Positions 18,378 through 27,693 of a DNA stretch of 64,000 nucleotides are shown in pieces (the stretch's first letter is position 1; each line of letters starts with the position of its first letter). The notes under the pieces were generated by a model. The model was not told the origin of the DNA and searched no databases. It saw only the letters and a program-made list of their open reading frames with translations. Origin of the DNA: Actinomadura sp. NBRC 104425 (GTDB taxonomy: Bacteria > Actinomycetota > Actinomycetes > Streptosporangiales > Streptosporangiaceae); the NCBI RefSeq assembly GCF_030269545.1, contig NZ_BSTN01000003.1, positions 124,001 to 188,000 on the forward strand, read 5' to 3'. The translations under genes were made by a program, and so were the position numbers.

Positions 18378-19585
18378 TGCAGACGGTGGACGCCCTGGCG
18401 AAGGTCTGCGCGGACGTGCGGCCCGGCGAGCCGGAGGAGGGCGTGCTGGGTGTCGTGCCGCGCTGGGTGGCGGCGCCGGCGGACGTCGCCGAGGCGGCCG
18501 AGGTGATGCGCGTGGCGGCCGAGCACGGGCTGGCCGTGGTGCCGCGCGGCGGGGAGACCCGGCTGGACTGGGGCCTGCCGCCGCACCGCTGCGACCTGCT
18601 GGTCGACACCCGGCGGCTGGACCGGGTGGTGGAGCACGCGGCGGGCGACCTGGTGGTCACCGCGCAGGCGGGGCTGCCGATGCGGCGGCTGGCCGAGGCG
18701 GTCGCCGAGCGGGGCCAGCGGCTGTCGCTGGACGTGCCGCTGGCGGGGTCGACGGTCGGCGGGACGATCGCGACCGGAGCGGCCGGGCCGCTGCGGCTGC
18801 TGTACGGGGCGCCGCGCGACCTGGTCATCGGGATCACGATCGTGCGGGCCGACGGGCGGACGGCGCGGTCGGGCGGCAAGGTCGTCAAGAACGTGGCCGG
18901 GTACGACCTGGGGCGGCTGCTGTGCGGCTCGTACGGCACGCTGGGGCTGATCGTGGAGGCCACGTTCCGCCTGCACCCGCTGCCGTCCGCATGCGCCTAC
19001 GTGACGTCCCCCGTGGCGGACGCGGGGACCGCCCACGAGGCCGTGCAGGCGGTCCTGCATTCCCCGGTGGTCCCCAGCGCGCTGCAGTGCTGGACGTCCC
19101 CGGGGCAGGGCCCGGCGCTGGGCGTGCTGGTCGAGGGCGTACCGGACGGCGTGGCCGCCCGTGCCGCCCATGTCGCCGACCTGCTGGGCCCGCGGGCGGC
19201 CGTCGCGGAGCAGGCTCCCCACGGCTGGGGCGCCTACCCCGACGGCACGACCCTCATCGAGGTGAACGCGCCCCCGGCGTCGCTGCCGGACCTGCTCGGC
19301 GCCCTCCCGCCGGAGGCGGCGGCGGTGTGGTCGGCCTCGGGGCACGGGCATGTCGGCCTGCCGGGGCAGATGGGCGCCGGGGACGTCGCCAGCGCGCTCG
19401 CCAAGCTGCGGGGCGCGCTCGCCCCCCACGACGGCGGCGCGGTCGTCTGCTACGCCCCCGAGGGGGTGCGGGAGGCGATCGACATGTGGGGCCCCGTCCC
19501 CGCCCTGTCGCTGATGCGGCGGGTGAAGGACCAGTTCGACCCCGACCACCGCCTCTCCCCCGGCCGTTTCGCTGGAGGCATCTGA
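18377..19585 (+). CDS. glcE: Glycolate oxidase subunit GlcE (FAD-binding)
   Basis: A 402-aa protein with a second, partial FAD-binding PCMH domain: VVPRGGETRLDWG, PLAGSTVGGTIATG, GGKVVKNVAGYDLGRLLCGSYGTLG. GlcE is required with GlcD and GlcF for membrane-linked glycolate dehydrogenase activity. The start overlaps the glcD stop and its own stop overlaps the glcF start (both TGATG), so the three subunits should be made together. Confidence 0.92.
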   Translation: MQTVDALAKVCADVRPGEPEEGVLGVVPRWVAAPADVAEAAEVMRVAAEHGLAVVPRGGETRLDWGLPPHRCDLLVDTRRLDRVVEHAAGDLVVTAQAGLPMRRLAEAVAERGQRLSLDVPLAGSTVGGTIATGAAGPLRLLYGAPRDLVIGITIVRADGRTARSGGKVVKNVAGYDLGRLLCGSYGTLGLIVEATFRLHPLPSACAYVTSPVADAGTAHEAVQAVLHSPVVPSALQCWTSPGQGPALGVLVEGVPDGVAARAAHVADLLGPRAAVAEQAPHGWGAYPDGTTLIEVNAPPASLPDLLGALPPEAAAVWSASGHGHVGLPGQMGAGDVASALAKLRGALAPHDGGAVVCYAPEGVREAIDMWGPVPALSLMRRVKDQFDPDHRLSPGRFAGGI

Positions 19586-20979
19586 TGACCGCCCTGAACG
19601 ATCCTGCGGCCCCGGACGACCCGGCGGCCGCGAACGGCGCGGGCGCCGGCGAGCCCCCGGGCGCCGGCGAGGACGCGGCCGCCCCGCGGGAGGGGGAGCT
19701 GCCCCGGCTCCTCAGCGACTGCGTGCACTGCGGGTTCTGCCTGCCGACCTGCCCCACGTACGTGCTGTGGGGCGAGGAGATGGACTCCCCCCGGGGCCGC
19801 ATCCACCTCATGCAGCAGCACGTGGAGGGGACGCCGCTGTCGGCGCCCATGGTCGAGCACTTCGACCGTTGTCTTGGGTGCATGGCGTGCGTGACGGCCT
19901 GCCCGTCGGGGGTGCGGTACGACCGGCTCATAGAGCTGACCCGGGCGGAGGTGGAGCAGGAGCACCCGCGTCCCGTCGCCGAACGGCTGACCCGCGAGGC
20001 GGTGTTCCGGCTGTTCCCGTACCCGCGTCGTCTGCGCGCGCTGCGCGGCCCGCTGCGCGCCTACCAGCGCACGGGGCTGCGCCGCCTGGTGCGGCGCAGC
20101 GGACTGCTCGGGCTGCTGGAGCGGGTCTCGCCCTCGCTCGCGGCCATGGAACGCCTCGCCCCGCCGCTGGGCAGGCCCCTGCCCCGGCTCCCCGAACACG
20201 TCGCCGCGCGGGGGGAGCGCAGGGCGACGGTCGGCATGCTCACCGGGTGCGTGCAACGCGAGTTCTTCCCGGGGGTCAACGCCGCCACGGCGCGCGTGCT
20301 GGCGCTGGAGGGCTGCGACGTGGTCATCCCCCGGGGGCAGGGCTGCTGCGGCGCGTTGTCGCTGCACGCGGGCAGGCAGGAGGAGGCGCGCGCGTTCGCC
20401 CGCCGCACCGTGGAGGCGTTCGAGGGCGTGGACGTCATCGTCGTCAACGCGGCCGGGTGCGGGTCGGCCATGAAGGAGTACGTGCGGCTGCTGGCCGACG
20501 ACCCGGCGTGGGCGAAGCGCGCCGAGTCCCTTTCGGCCAAGACGCGCGACCTGGCCGAGTACCTGGTGGAGCTGGGGCCGCGGGCGCGGCGGCACCCGCT
20601 GCCAGTCACGGTCGCCTACCACGACGCGTGCCACCTGGCGCACGCGCAGGGGGTGCGCTCCCAGCCGCGCGCGCTGCTGGCGGGCATCCCCGAGCTGACC
20701 GTCCGGGAGATCGCCGACCCGGACGTCTGCTGCGGCTCGGCGGGCACCTACAACCTGTTCCAGCCCGAGGCCGCCGCGGAGCTCGGCGACCGGAAGGCGG
20801 CCGGCGTGCACGCCACCGGGGCCGAGCTGCTCGTCGCCGCCAACCCCGGATGCGCGATGCAGATCTGCGACGCGCTCGCCCGGCGGGGGGACCGGATCGC
20901 CGTCGCGCACACGGCCGAGATCCTGGACGCGTCGCTGCGCGGGCTGGACCGTTCCTTCCTGCTCGGACGCCCGATCTGA
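19585..20979 (+). CDS. glcF: Glycolate oxidase iron-sulfur subunit GlcF
   Basis: A 464-aa protein with two 4Fe-4S ferredoxin motifs (CVHCGFCLPTCP and CLGCMACVTACP), then two cysteine-rich CCG domains (GQGCCGALSLHAG; DVCCGSAGTYNLF). It passes electrons from the flavin subunits to the quinone pool. A Pro/Ala/Gly-rich stretch of about 40 residues precedes the first cluster and makes it slightly long for the family. GGAGG sits seven bases before the ATG. Final gene of the glcDEF operon. Confidence 0.94.
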   Translation: MTALNDPAAPDDPAAANGAGAGEPPGAGEDAAAPREGELPRLLSDCVHCGFCLPTCPTYVLWGEEMDSPRGRIHLMQQHVEGTPLSAPMVEHFDRCLGCMACVTACPSGVRYDRLIELTRAEVEQEHPRPVAERLTREAVFRLFPYPRRLRALRGPLRAYQRTGLRRLVRRSGLLGLLERVSPSLAAMERLAPPLGRPLPRLPEHVAARGERRATVGMLTGCVQREFFPGVNAATARVLALEGCDVVIPRGQGCCGALSLHAGRQEEARAFARRTVEAFEGVDVIVVNAAGCGSAMKEYVRLLADDPAWAKRAESLSAKTRDLAEYLVELGPRARRHPLPVTVAYHDACHLAHAQGVRSQPRALLAGIPELTVREIADPDVCCGSAGTYNLFQPEAAAELGDRKAAGVHATGAELLVAANPGCAMQICDALARRGDRIAVAHTAEILDASLRGLDRSFLLGRPI

Positions 20980-21027
20980 GCCGTTTCCGCCGTTCGTCAC
21001 GTACGTCGTGTCGAGCGATATGTCCGG

Positions 21028-21033
21028 TATAGT
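21028..21033 (+). promoter_or_regulatory. -10 element upstream of the exported-protein gene
   Basis: TATAGT, close to the vegetative consensus, 76 bp before the ATG at 21109 in a locally A/T-richer patch. No strong -35 is visible 16-18 bp upstream. Confidence 0.4.
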
Positions 21034-21108
21034 GCGTCGCCCTGAGACCGGCGAGTACCGCTGTACCGGCAGAGACGTCAGAGGCGCGAGTCGACCCGGG
21101 GAACGACC

Positions 21109-21792
21109 ATGGCCAACAGCTACCGTCCACGCAGCCACCGCAAGAGGAGGAGCGCGGGCCGGGTGGGCCTGGCGGGGGCGCTGACGGGCGCGGCCGGGAT
21201 CGCGGTGGTGGCCGCCGGCATCGCCGTCCTGCAGCCCGACGGGGACGGCGGCGGCTCTCTCGCCGGCGAGGGCGGCCCCGCCTCCACGCCGTCCCCCGCC
21301 ACCGGGCGCCCGCTGACCTTCACCACGCCGGAGGGGTACGGATACCGGCTGGCGGCCGTCAAGACGGGGGTCGATCCGCGCCCCTTCGGGGACGGCCGGC
21401 CCCCGCCCTCCGGGTCCACCTACGCCTACGCCGACTACGTCATCACCAACACCGGGCAGCGCCCGGTGCTCCTGGACTACCCCGCCGACCTGTTCATGCC
21501 GCGTTCCGGTGTGCCCGACTCCGCGCGCGACCGGTGCATGCCCCAGCCCGGCATCCCCGACTCCATGTGCACGCTGCCGAACAGCAGCAAGGTCACGGCG
21601 CGCCTGGAAGGCTCCAAGCCGCCGGTACGGGACGGCGCCGACACGCTCATACCAGCGGGTGCCTCCTACGTGGTGCGCGTGGCGTCCGACCTGCCGGTCG
21701 AGGACGACCTCGACCCGTCCGACCTGAGGCTGTACGTGTGGAACGCCCGCTACACCAGTGACCGCAAGGGCGTCGAGCTCGCCCTCCCCTGA
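21109..21792 (+). CDS. Membrane-anchored or secreted protein, Ig-like (DUF4352-like) domain
   Basis: A 227-aa protein with a basic N-terminus, one hydrophobic segment (about 19-42), a Gly/Ser/Pro linker, then an extracellular beta-rich domain. The pattern of a YADYVITNTGQRPV strand, a central loop with two Cys (in RDRCMP and SMCTLP) and a closing IPAGASYVVRVASDLPV strand resembles the DUF4352/telokin-like fold of actinobacterial surface proteins. I infer this from pattern only. GGGGA precedes the ATG. The two cysteines could form a disulfide. Convergent with the peptide transporter genes, 23 bp away. Confidence 0.8.
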   Translation: MANSYRPRSHRKRRSAGRVGLAGALTGAAGIAVVAAGIAVLQPDGDGGGSLAGEGGPASTPSPATGRPLTFTTPEGYGYRLAAVKTGVDPRPFGDGRPPPSGSTYAYADYVITNTGQRPVLLDYPADLFMPRSGVPDSARDRCMPQPGIPDSMCTLPNSSKVTARLEGSKPPVRDGADTLIPAGASYVVRVASDLPVEDDLDPSDLRLYVWNARYTSDRKGVELALP

Positions 21793-21815
21793 CCACCGGG
21801 AGCGGTCGCGGCGCC

Positions 21816-23534
21816 TCAGGGGCCGGCCGCGACGCCGGTGAAGCCGATGTCCTCGTACGGGGGTTCGAAGAAGCCGAGGGCGCCGAGATTGGCCAGGTCC
21901 CTGCGGACGGCGACGATCTGCGGCCGCTGGTAGACGGGCAGCACGATGGCCAGCCGCCAGATGAGCCGGTCGGCCTCGTTGATCAGGCGGCGCGCCTTGG
22001 CCGGATCGACCTCGTGGACGGCCTTCTCCAGCAGGGCGTCGATGGCGGGCGTGCCCACCCGGGCGTAGTTCTGCTGGATGCGGTCGCCGCTCGGCCGGGA
22101 GAACACCGAACGCAGCGCGGACATGGGGAACGCGGTGCCGAGCCAGGAGAACGGCACGATGTCGAAACCGCCCGGCGTGACGTACCGGTCGAACAGGTCG
22201 TCCACCGGCACCTGCCGCACGTCCACGCGGATCCCGATCCGGGCCAGCATGGCGCGTGTGAGGTCGCCCTCCTGCCTGCTGCCGGGCATCCCCGAGGGCA
22301 CGACGAAACGCAGCGCGAGCGTCCGGCCGTCCTTGACGCGGTACTTGCCCCGGCGCACCCAGCCCGCCTCGTCCAGGAGCCGCTCCGCCGCCGCCGGGTC
22401 GTAGCGGCCCAGGTCGCCGGAGTTGTCCTGGTAGCCCTCCTGGGTGTTCATGAAGAAGTGGTTGCCGAGGGTCTGGGCGGGCCAGCCCAGGTCCCCCAGC
22501 GCGGCCCGGGCGAGGGCGTCGCGGTCGATGCCCAGGACGACCGCGCGCCGCACGCGCACGTCCGCCAGCAGCGGGGACGCGGCGTTGAGCGTGAACTGCC
22601 GCCAGTCTGGGCCTCCCGCCCGGCGGATGTCGGCGTGGGGGACGCCCTCGGCCCGGCGCAGCGCGCCCGCGTCCACGTTGACGTCCATCAGGTCGATCTC
22701 GCCGTTGGCGAAGGCCTCCGGCATCGCCGCCACGTCCATCGCCCGGTAGACGATGCGGTCGAGCTTGGCGGGGCGCCCCCACCACCGGGGGTCGCGCACG
22801 ATGGTGACGGTCTTGGCCGTACGGTCGATCTTCTTCAGCCGGAACGGCCCGGCGGTGGGCCCCATCCGCCCCTGCCATCCGGTGTTGAACGCCACGGGGT
22901 CCGACGTGGTGGACGCCGGGTACAGCGGGCTGAACAGCGCCTGCCAATCCGCGTAGGGCCGGGCGAACCTCACCACCACCTCGCGGTCGTCGGCCCCCCG
23001 CTCGACGCTGCGGATGTTGCGGTACCCGGTGTTGATGGCCACCTGGTACCGGGGGTCGCGCCCGGACAGGGCCCGCGCCTGCGCCGCGAAGTCGCGGTAG
23101 GTGATCGGGGTGCCGTCCGACCACCTCGCCCGGGGGTTGAGCCGGTAGGTGACGACCTGTTCGGGACGATCCCGCGTCACCCGGGCCGACTCCACGTACT
23201 CGGGGACCGGGTGCGGCACCGCCTTGGCGTCGACCCGCATCACGTGGGGCAGCAGCCCCTGCAGGACGTTGGTGACCACGCTCTTGGTGCCGTTGACGTG
23301 GTGGAAGTTCCACTGCGTGGGGAACTCGGGCAGCGGCCACCGCAGCGTGCCCCCGTCCCGGATCTGCTCGCGCGGCGTCCGGTTGACGTCGGAGGCGGGC
23401 AGCTTGCGCGCGTCCAGCCGGGGCCTCTCGCCGGTGCCGCGGCACCCGCCCGCCCCGGCGAGCATCGCCACGGCCAGGCCGATCCCGCACACGGCGCGCG
23501 GCAGCGGCTTGGCGGCGAAGAGGCGGCGGCTCAC
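21816..23534 (-). CDS. Oligopeptide-type ABC transporter, substrate-binding lipoprotein
   Basis: A 572-aa SBP_bac_5 (DppA/OppA-type) protein. The lipobox is AGAGGC, with acylated Cys near residue 34. The domain carries family segments such as VVTYRLNPRARWSDGTPIT and PVYQRPQIVA. It would capture peptides or similar solutes outside the membrane. The GTG start overlaps the ATPase stop (GTGA), so it is the last gene of a coupled four-gene operon. Substrate cannot be read from sequence. Confidence 0.92.
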   Translation of the reverse strand: MSRRLFAAKPLPRAVCGIGLAVAMLAGAGGCRGTGERPRLDARKLPASDVNRTPREQIRDGGTLRWPLPEFPTQWNFHHVNGTKSVVTNVLQGLLPHVMRVDAKAVPHPVPEYVESARVTRDRPEQVVTYRLNPRARWSDGTPITYRDFAAQARALSGRDPRYQVAINTGYRNIRSVERGADDREVVVRFARPYADWQALFSPLYPASTTSDPVAFNTGWQGRMGPTAGPFRLKKIDRTAKTVTIVRDPRWWGRPAKLDRIVYRAMDVAAMPEAFANGEIDLMDVNVDAGALRRAEGVPHADIRRAGGPDWRQFTLNAASPLLADVRVRRAVVLGIDRDALARAALGDLGWPAQTLGNHFFMNTQEGYQDNSGDLGRYDPAAAERLLDEAGWVRRGKYRVKDGRTLALRFVVPSGMPGSRQEGDLTRAMLARIGIRVDVRQVPVDDLFDRYVTPGGFDIVPFSWLGTAFPMSALRSVFSRPSGDRIQQNYARVGTPAIDALLEKAVHEVDPAKARRLINEADRLIWRLAIVLPVYQRPQIVAVRRDLANLGALGFFEPPYEDIGFTGVAAGP

Positions 23535-25540
23535 TTGGCCCCTTCCGCGTGGTGGCAGGCGACCTGGCGGTCCACGGACGGATCGAGGACGTGCAGGGCC
23601 GGATCGCTGGTCTCGCACCTGCGCCGCAGGGCGTCGTTGCGAAGCGCGGTGTACCGGGGGCAGCGCGGGCGGAAACGGCACCCTGCGGGCGGTGCGAAGG
23701 GGTCGGGCGGGTCGCCCTGGAGCGGAATGCGGCGGCGCTTGCGTTCGCGCAGGGGATCGGGCAGCGGGACGGCGTCCAGCAGCGCGCGCGTGTAGGGGTG
23801 GGCGGGCCTCTGGTACACCGCGGACGCGGCGCCGATCTCCATCAGCCGACCGTGGTACATGATGGCGACGCGGTCGGCGACATGGCGCAGCACCGCCAGG
23901 TCGTGGGCGACGAACAGGTACGACAGGCCGAGGCGGGCGCGCAGCTCGTCCAGCAGCTCCAGGACGCCGGCCTGCACGGACGCGTCCAAGGCGGCGACGG
24001 GTTCGTCCAGCAGCAGCAGGCGGGGCTCCAGGGCCAGGGCCCGGGCGATGCCGACGCGCTGGGCCTCCCCGCCGGACAGGCCGCGCGGGTAGCGGCAGGC
24101 GTGCTCCTCCTGCAGCCCCACCACGCCCAGCAGTTCCCGCACCCGCAGCTGGATCTTCGGGCCGGGCATGCCGTGCGCGGACAGGGGCTCGGCGAGGATG
24201 TCGGCGACGCGCATGCGCGGGTCCAGCGACGAGAACGGGTCCTGGAACACCACCTGCAGGTCGCGGCGCAGCCGTTTGCGGTCGGCGGCGGCGAGCGCGG
24301 CGGTGTCCTCGCCGAAGACGGTGATGCGGCCCCGCTGGGGCCGGGCGAGCCTGAGGATCTCCATCAGCACGGTGGTCTTGCCGCAGCCCGACTCCCCGGC
24401 CAGCCCGAGCGTCTCGCCCGCGCGCACGTCGAACGTCACCCCGTCCACGGCGTGCACCGGCCCGCCGCGCCGCTGCCGGTAGTGCCGGACCAGATCCTCC
24501 ACCTGCAGCACGACCGGCCGCCGGTGGCGCGCAGGGGCCTCGGGACGGCGCGCCGCCGGCCGGTGGGGGAACACCGCGTCCAGGTCCGCGGTCGCCTCGA
24601 TGTTGAAACACGCCGCGCGGTGGCCGCCCGGCCCGACCGGCGCCGGTTCGGGCACGGTGTCGCCGCACCGCGCCAGCGCCACGGGGCAGCGCGGCGCGAA
24701 CGCGCACCCCGCAGGCGGCGCGGACGCCGACGGCGGCGCGCCGTCGATCGGCACCGGGCGGACGGTGCCATCGGCGCGCGGCAGCGACCTGAGCAGCCCG
24801 ATGGTGTACGGCATGCGCGGCCGGTGGTAGATCTGATCGACCGGCGCGGTCTCCACGGCGCGGCCCGCGTACATCACCATGACGCGGTCGGCGACGCCGG
24901 CGACCACGCCCAGGTCGTGGGTGATCAGCAGGACGGCGGCCCCGGTGGCCTCCCGGGCGACCCGCAGCACGTCGAGGATCTGCGCCTGGACGGTGACGTC
25001 CAGGCCGCCGGTGGGCTCGTCGGCGACCAGCGCCACCGGATCGTTGGCGATCGCCATGGCGATCATGACGCGGCGCCGCATGCCGCCGGAGAACTCGTGC
25101 GGGTAGGCACGGGCGCGCCTTGGCGCGTCCGGGATGCCCACCAGGTCCAGCAGTTCGACGGCGCGGGTGCGGGCGGCTCGGCGGGTGGCGCCCGCGTGCA
25201 CCCGGATCGTCTCGGCGATCTGGTCGCCCACGGTGTGGACGGGGGTCAGCGCGGAGAGCGGGTCCTGGAACACCATGGCGATGTCGCGTCCGCGCAGGAG
25301 CGACATCTCGGCGTCGGAGCGGCCCACCAGTTCGCGGCCGCGCAGCCGCACCGAGCCGCGCACGTCCGCGCCGGAGGGGGACAGGCCGAGCACGGCCAGG
25401 GCGAGGGCGGTCTTGCCCGAACCGGACTCGCCGACGACGCCGAGGACCTCGCCGGCCCCCACCTCCAGGCTGATGCCGCGGACGGCCCGCACGCCCGGCG
25501 GGTAGGTGACGTGGAGGTCCCGTACCGTCAGGACGCTCAT
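23531..25540 (-). CDS. Fused DppD-DppF-type ABC ATPase
   Basis: A 669-aa protein with two complete nucleotide-binding domains in tandem. The first has GESGSGKT, signature FSGGMRRR and Walker [10 protein letters not shown]; the second has [16 protein letters not shown] and LLLLDEPV. Each is followed by the oligopeptide-ABC C-terminal Cys motif ([24 protein letters not shown]). Normally two separate proteins do this job; here both engines are on one chain, as in YejF/GsiA types. ATGA overlap with the upstream permease. Confidence 0.95.
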   Translation of the reverse strand: MSVLTVRDLHVTYPPGVRAVRGISLEVGAGEVLGVVGESGSGKTALALAVLGLSPSGADVRGSVRLRGRELVGRSDAEMSLLRGRDIAMVFQDPLSALTPVHTVGDQIAETIRVHAGATRRAARTRAVELLDLVGIPDAPRRARAYPHEFSGGMRRRVMIAMAIANDPVALVADEPTGGLDVTVQAQILDVLRVAREATGAAVLLITHDLGVVAGVADRVMVMYAGRAVETAPVDQIYHRPRMPYTIGLLRSLPRADGTVRPVPIDGAPPSASAPPAGCAFAPRCPVALARCGDTVPEPAPVGPGGHRAACFNIEATADLDAVFPHRPAARRPEAPARHRRPVVLQVEDLVRHYRQRRGGPVHAVDGVTFDVRAGETLGLAGESGCGKTTVLMEILRLARPQRGRITVFGEDTAALAAADRKRLRRDLQVVFQDPFSSLDPRMRVADILAEPLSAHGMPGPKIQLRVRELLGVVGLQEEHACRYPRGLSGGEAQRVGIARALALEPRLLLLDEPVAALDASVQAGVLELLDELRARLGLSYLFVAHDLAVLRHVADRVAIMYHGRLMEIGAASAVYQRPAHPYTRALLDAVPLPDPLRERKRRRIPLQGDPPDPFAPPAGCRFRPRCPRYTALRNDALRRRCETSDPALHVLDPSVDRQVACHHAEGAK

Positions 25541-26457
25541 GTGCGCCCCCCGTACCGCCGTGGCGTGCGCGGCCTGGGGCGGGGCCGGGGGTGCTGGGGG
25601 GCGGCCGGGTCGAGGACGTCGCGCAGCCCGTCGCCGGTGAGGTTGACGGCGACGACGATGAGGACCAGCAGCCCCCCGGCGAACCCGAACAGCCACGGGT
25701 AGGCGAGCGCGGTGCCGCTGCCGTCGGCGATGAGGGTGCCCAGCGAGGTGTCGGGGGGCCGCACGCCGTAGCCGAAGTACGACAGGGCGCTTTCGGCGAT
25801 GATGGCCACGCTCACCCCCAGGCTCGCGTCCACGATCAGCAGCGACGCCAGGTTCGGCAGGATGTGGCGGGCGATGATGCGGGGGGTGCTCACCCCCAGG
25901 AAGCGGGCCGCCAGGACGTATTCGCGGTGGCGCAGCGACAGCGTCATGCCGCGCACCATGCGGGCCGTCACCATCCACATGAACGCGGCCAGCAGCGGTA
26001 TGAGCAGGGGCCAGCGCCCCCCCAGCGCCGGGGACAGCACGGCGACGACCAGGAACCACGGCAGAACCAGCAACAGGTCCACCCCCCACATCAGGAGCCT
26101 GTCGACCCAGCCGCCCAGGTATCCGGCCACGGCGCCCACCACCGCCGCCAGGCCCGTCGACAGCACGGCCACGCACAGCCCGATGAGAAGGGACTTCTGC
26201 ATGCCGCGCACGGTGAGCGCGAACACGTCCCGTCCGCTGCCGGTGGTGCCGAACCAGTGCTCCGGCGAAGGGGGCCGGCGGAACGCGGTGAAGTCGATCT
26301 CGTCGTGGCCCCAGGGGGACACCAGCGGCCCGGCGAACGCGAGCAGGAACAGCAGGCCCAGCAGCACGAGCCCCGTCACGGCCCGCGCGTTGCCCAGCAC
26401 GCGCCGCGCCGCAAGCGCGCGCGGCGAGGGCAGGTCGAGCGGGCCCGCGTCGCTCAT
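25537..26457 (-). CDS. Oligopeptide-type ABC permease, DppC-like
   Basis: A 306-aa inner-membrane permease: N-terminal OppC-type segment with one helix (VTGLVLLGLLFLLAFAGPL), then the five-helix permease core. The EAA loop is RFLGVSTPRIIARHILPN. It pairs with the DppB-like protein upstream. Its stop overlaps the start of the fused ATPase gene by four bases. A Pro/Arg-rich cytoplasmic tail ends the protein. Confidence 0.93.
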   Translation of the reverse strand: MSDAGPLDLPSPRALAARRVLGNARAVTGLVLLGLLFLLAFAGPLVSPWGHDEIDFTAFRRPPSPEHWFGTTGSGRDVFALTVRGMQKSLLIGLCVAVLSTGLAAVVGAVAGYLGGWVDRLLMWGVDLLLVLPWFLVVAVLSPALGGRWPLLIPLLAAFMWMVTARMVRGMTLSLRHREYVLAARFLGVSTPRIIARHILPNLASLLIVDASLGVSVAIIAESALSYFGYGVRPPDTSLGTLIADGSGTALAYPWLFGFAGGLLVLIVVAVNLTGDGLRDVLDPAAPQHPRPRPRPRTPRRYGGRT

Positions 26458-26516
26458 GCCGTCGCCCCTCGTATGGCCGCCGCCCTGCGGGCCGCGGCCC
26501 CTCGCACCGTTGCCGC

Positions 26517-27515
26517 TCACGCAGCCCTCCTCCGCACGCGGGGGTCGAGGACGACGTACGCGACGTCCGACAGCAGCCCGGCGAGCAGCACGGCGGCGGC
26601 GGCGAAGCAGTTGACGGCCGCCACCACGTTGACGTCCCCGCGCGTGATGGAGTCGACCAGCCACTCCCCCAGCCCGTGCCAGCCGAAGATCTTCTCGGTG
26701 AACATCGCGCCGAGCAGCAGCAACCCGAACGTGTAGGCGAAATACGTGGTCATGGGGATCAGCGCCGTGCGCAGGCCGTGCCGCAGCAGCGCGTCCCTGC
26801 GGCGCAGGCCCTTGGCGCGGGCGGTGCGGACGAAGTCGGCGTCCAGCACGTCCAGCATCATGGCGCGCTGGTAGCGGCAGTAGAGGGAGAACTGGGCCAG
26901 GGCGATGGTGGCCGTGGGCAGCAGCAGGTGCCGGATGCGGTCGCCGAATCCGCCGAGCGGGCCGAACGGCCCCTCCCCCGCCCCCGGGGACGACTCGCCC
27001 ACCCACTCGAACAGGCGCAGCCCGGTGAACTCGTTGACCTGCCGGGCGGCGAGCTGCAGCAGCACCGCCAGCACGAACACCGGCATGGCCAGCAGCAGGA
27101 ACGACCCGAACGTGATGAGCCGGTCGGGCATGCGGCCGTTGCGGGACGCCGCGTACACCCCCAGCAGGACGCCCAGCACGCCCCCGAGCACCGCGCCCGC
27201 CGCCAGCAGCCGCAGGCTGACGCGCAGCCGCCGCCACAGCTCGTCGTTGACCGGCTCCCCCTGCCAGGTGCGTCCGAAGTCGCCGTGCAGCACGCCCCGC
27301 GCCCAGACCGCGTAGCGCTGCGGCAGCGGGGTCTCGTCGTTGAGGTTCAGCCGGGTCAGCTCGGCGTCGACGACGGCGTCGGGCGGGCGCGGGCTTCGGT
27401 CGGCGTAGTTGGAGCGCGGGTCCAGCGCCGCGGCGGCGAGCAGGTAGGCGGCGCTGGCGGCCAGCACGACGAGCACGGCGTGTCCGGCCAACCGCCGCAG
27501 CAGGAACGTCGTCAT
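26517..27515 (-). CDS. Oligopeptide-type ABC permease, DppB-like
   Basis: A 332-aa DppB/OppB-type permease with an N-terminal helix, a periplasmic domain and five core helices. Family segments HGDFGRTW and RTARAKGLRRRDALLRHGLR (EAA loop) are present. I choose the ATG at 27515 because GGAGGGGGG lies just upstream; a start seven codons earlier is possible. First gene of the importer operon; its promoter should be in the A/T-richer patch around 27545-27575, where TAGCAT and TAGAGT hexamers occur on the reverse strand. Confidence 0.93.
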   Translation of the reverse strand: MTTFLLRRLAGHAVLVVLAASAAYLLAAAALDPRSNYADRSPRPPDAVVDAELTRLNLNDETPLPQRYAVWARGVLHGDFGRTWQGEPVNDELWRRLRVSLRLLAAGAVLGGVLGVLLGVYAASRNGRMPDRLITFGSFLLLAMPVFVLAVLLQLAARQVNEFTGLRLFEWVGESSPGAGEGPFGPLGGFGDRIRHLLLPTATIALAQFSLYCRYQRAMMLDVLDADFVRTARAKGLRRRDALLRHGLRTALIPMTTYFAYTFGLLLLGAMFTEKIFGWHGLGEWLVDSITRGDVNVVAAVNCFAAAAVLLAGLLSDVAYVVLDPRVRRRAA

Positions 27516-27644
27516 GCCACCCCCCTCCCCGAGCACGCGACGTGACGGAATGCTACTAATCGCTCACTCTAAGCGCGGGACGACGAGCCGATCTCGGCGG
27601 GTTGGCCGTGGGAAAACCGCTGGTCCGGGCGCATACATGGGACA

Positions 27645-27673
27645 ACCCCGGCGGGCGGCGGGCCCACCGGGGT
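27645..27673 (-). terminator. Hairpin downstream of the TetR-controlled membrane protein
   Basis: ACCCCGG and CCGGGGT arms around a 15-nt loop, 21 bp past the stop codon of the membrane protein gene and ahead of the peptide importer promoter region. Confidence 0.45.
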
Positions 27674-27693
27674 CGTCAAGGAGCGAATCGGCG

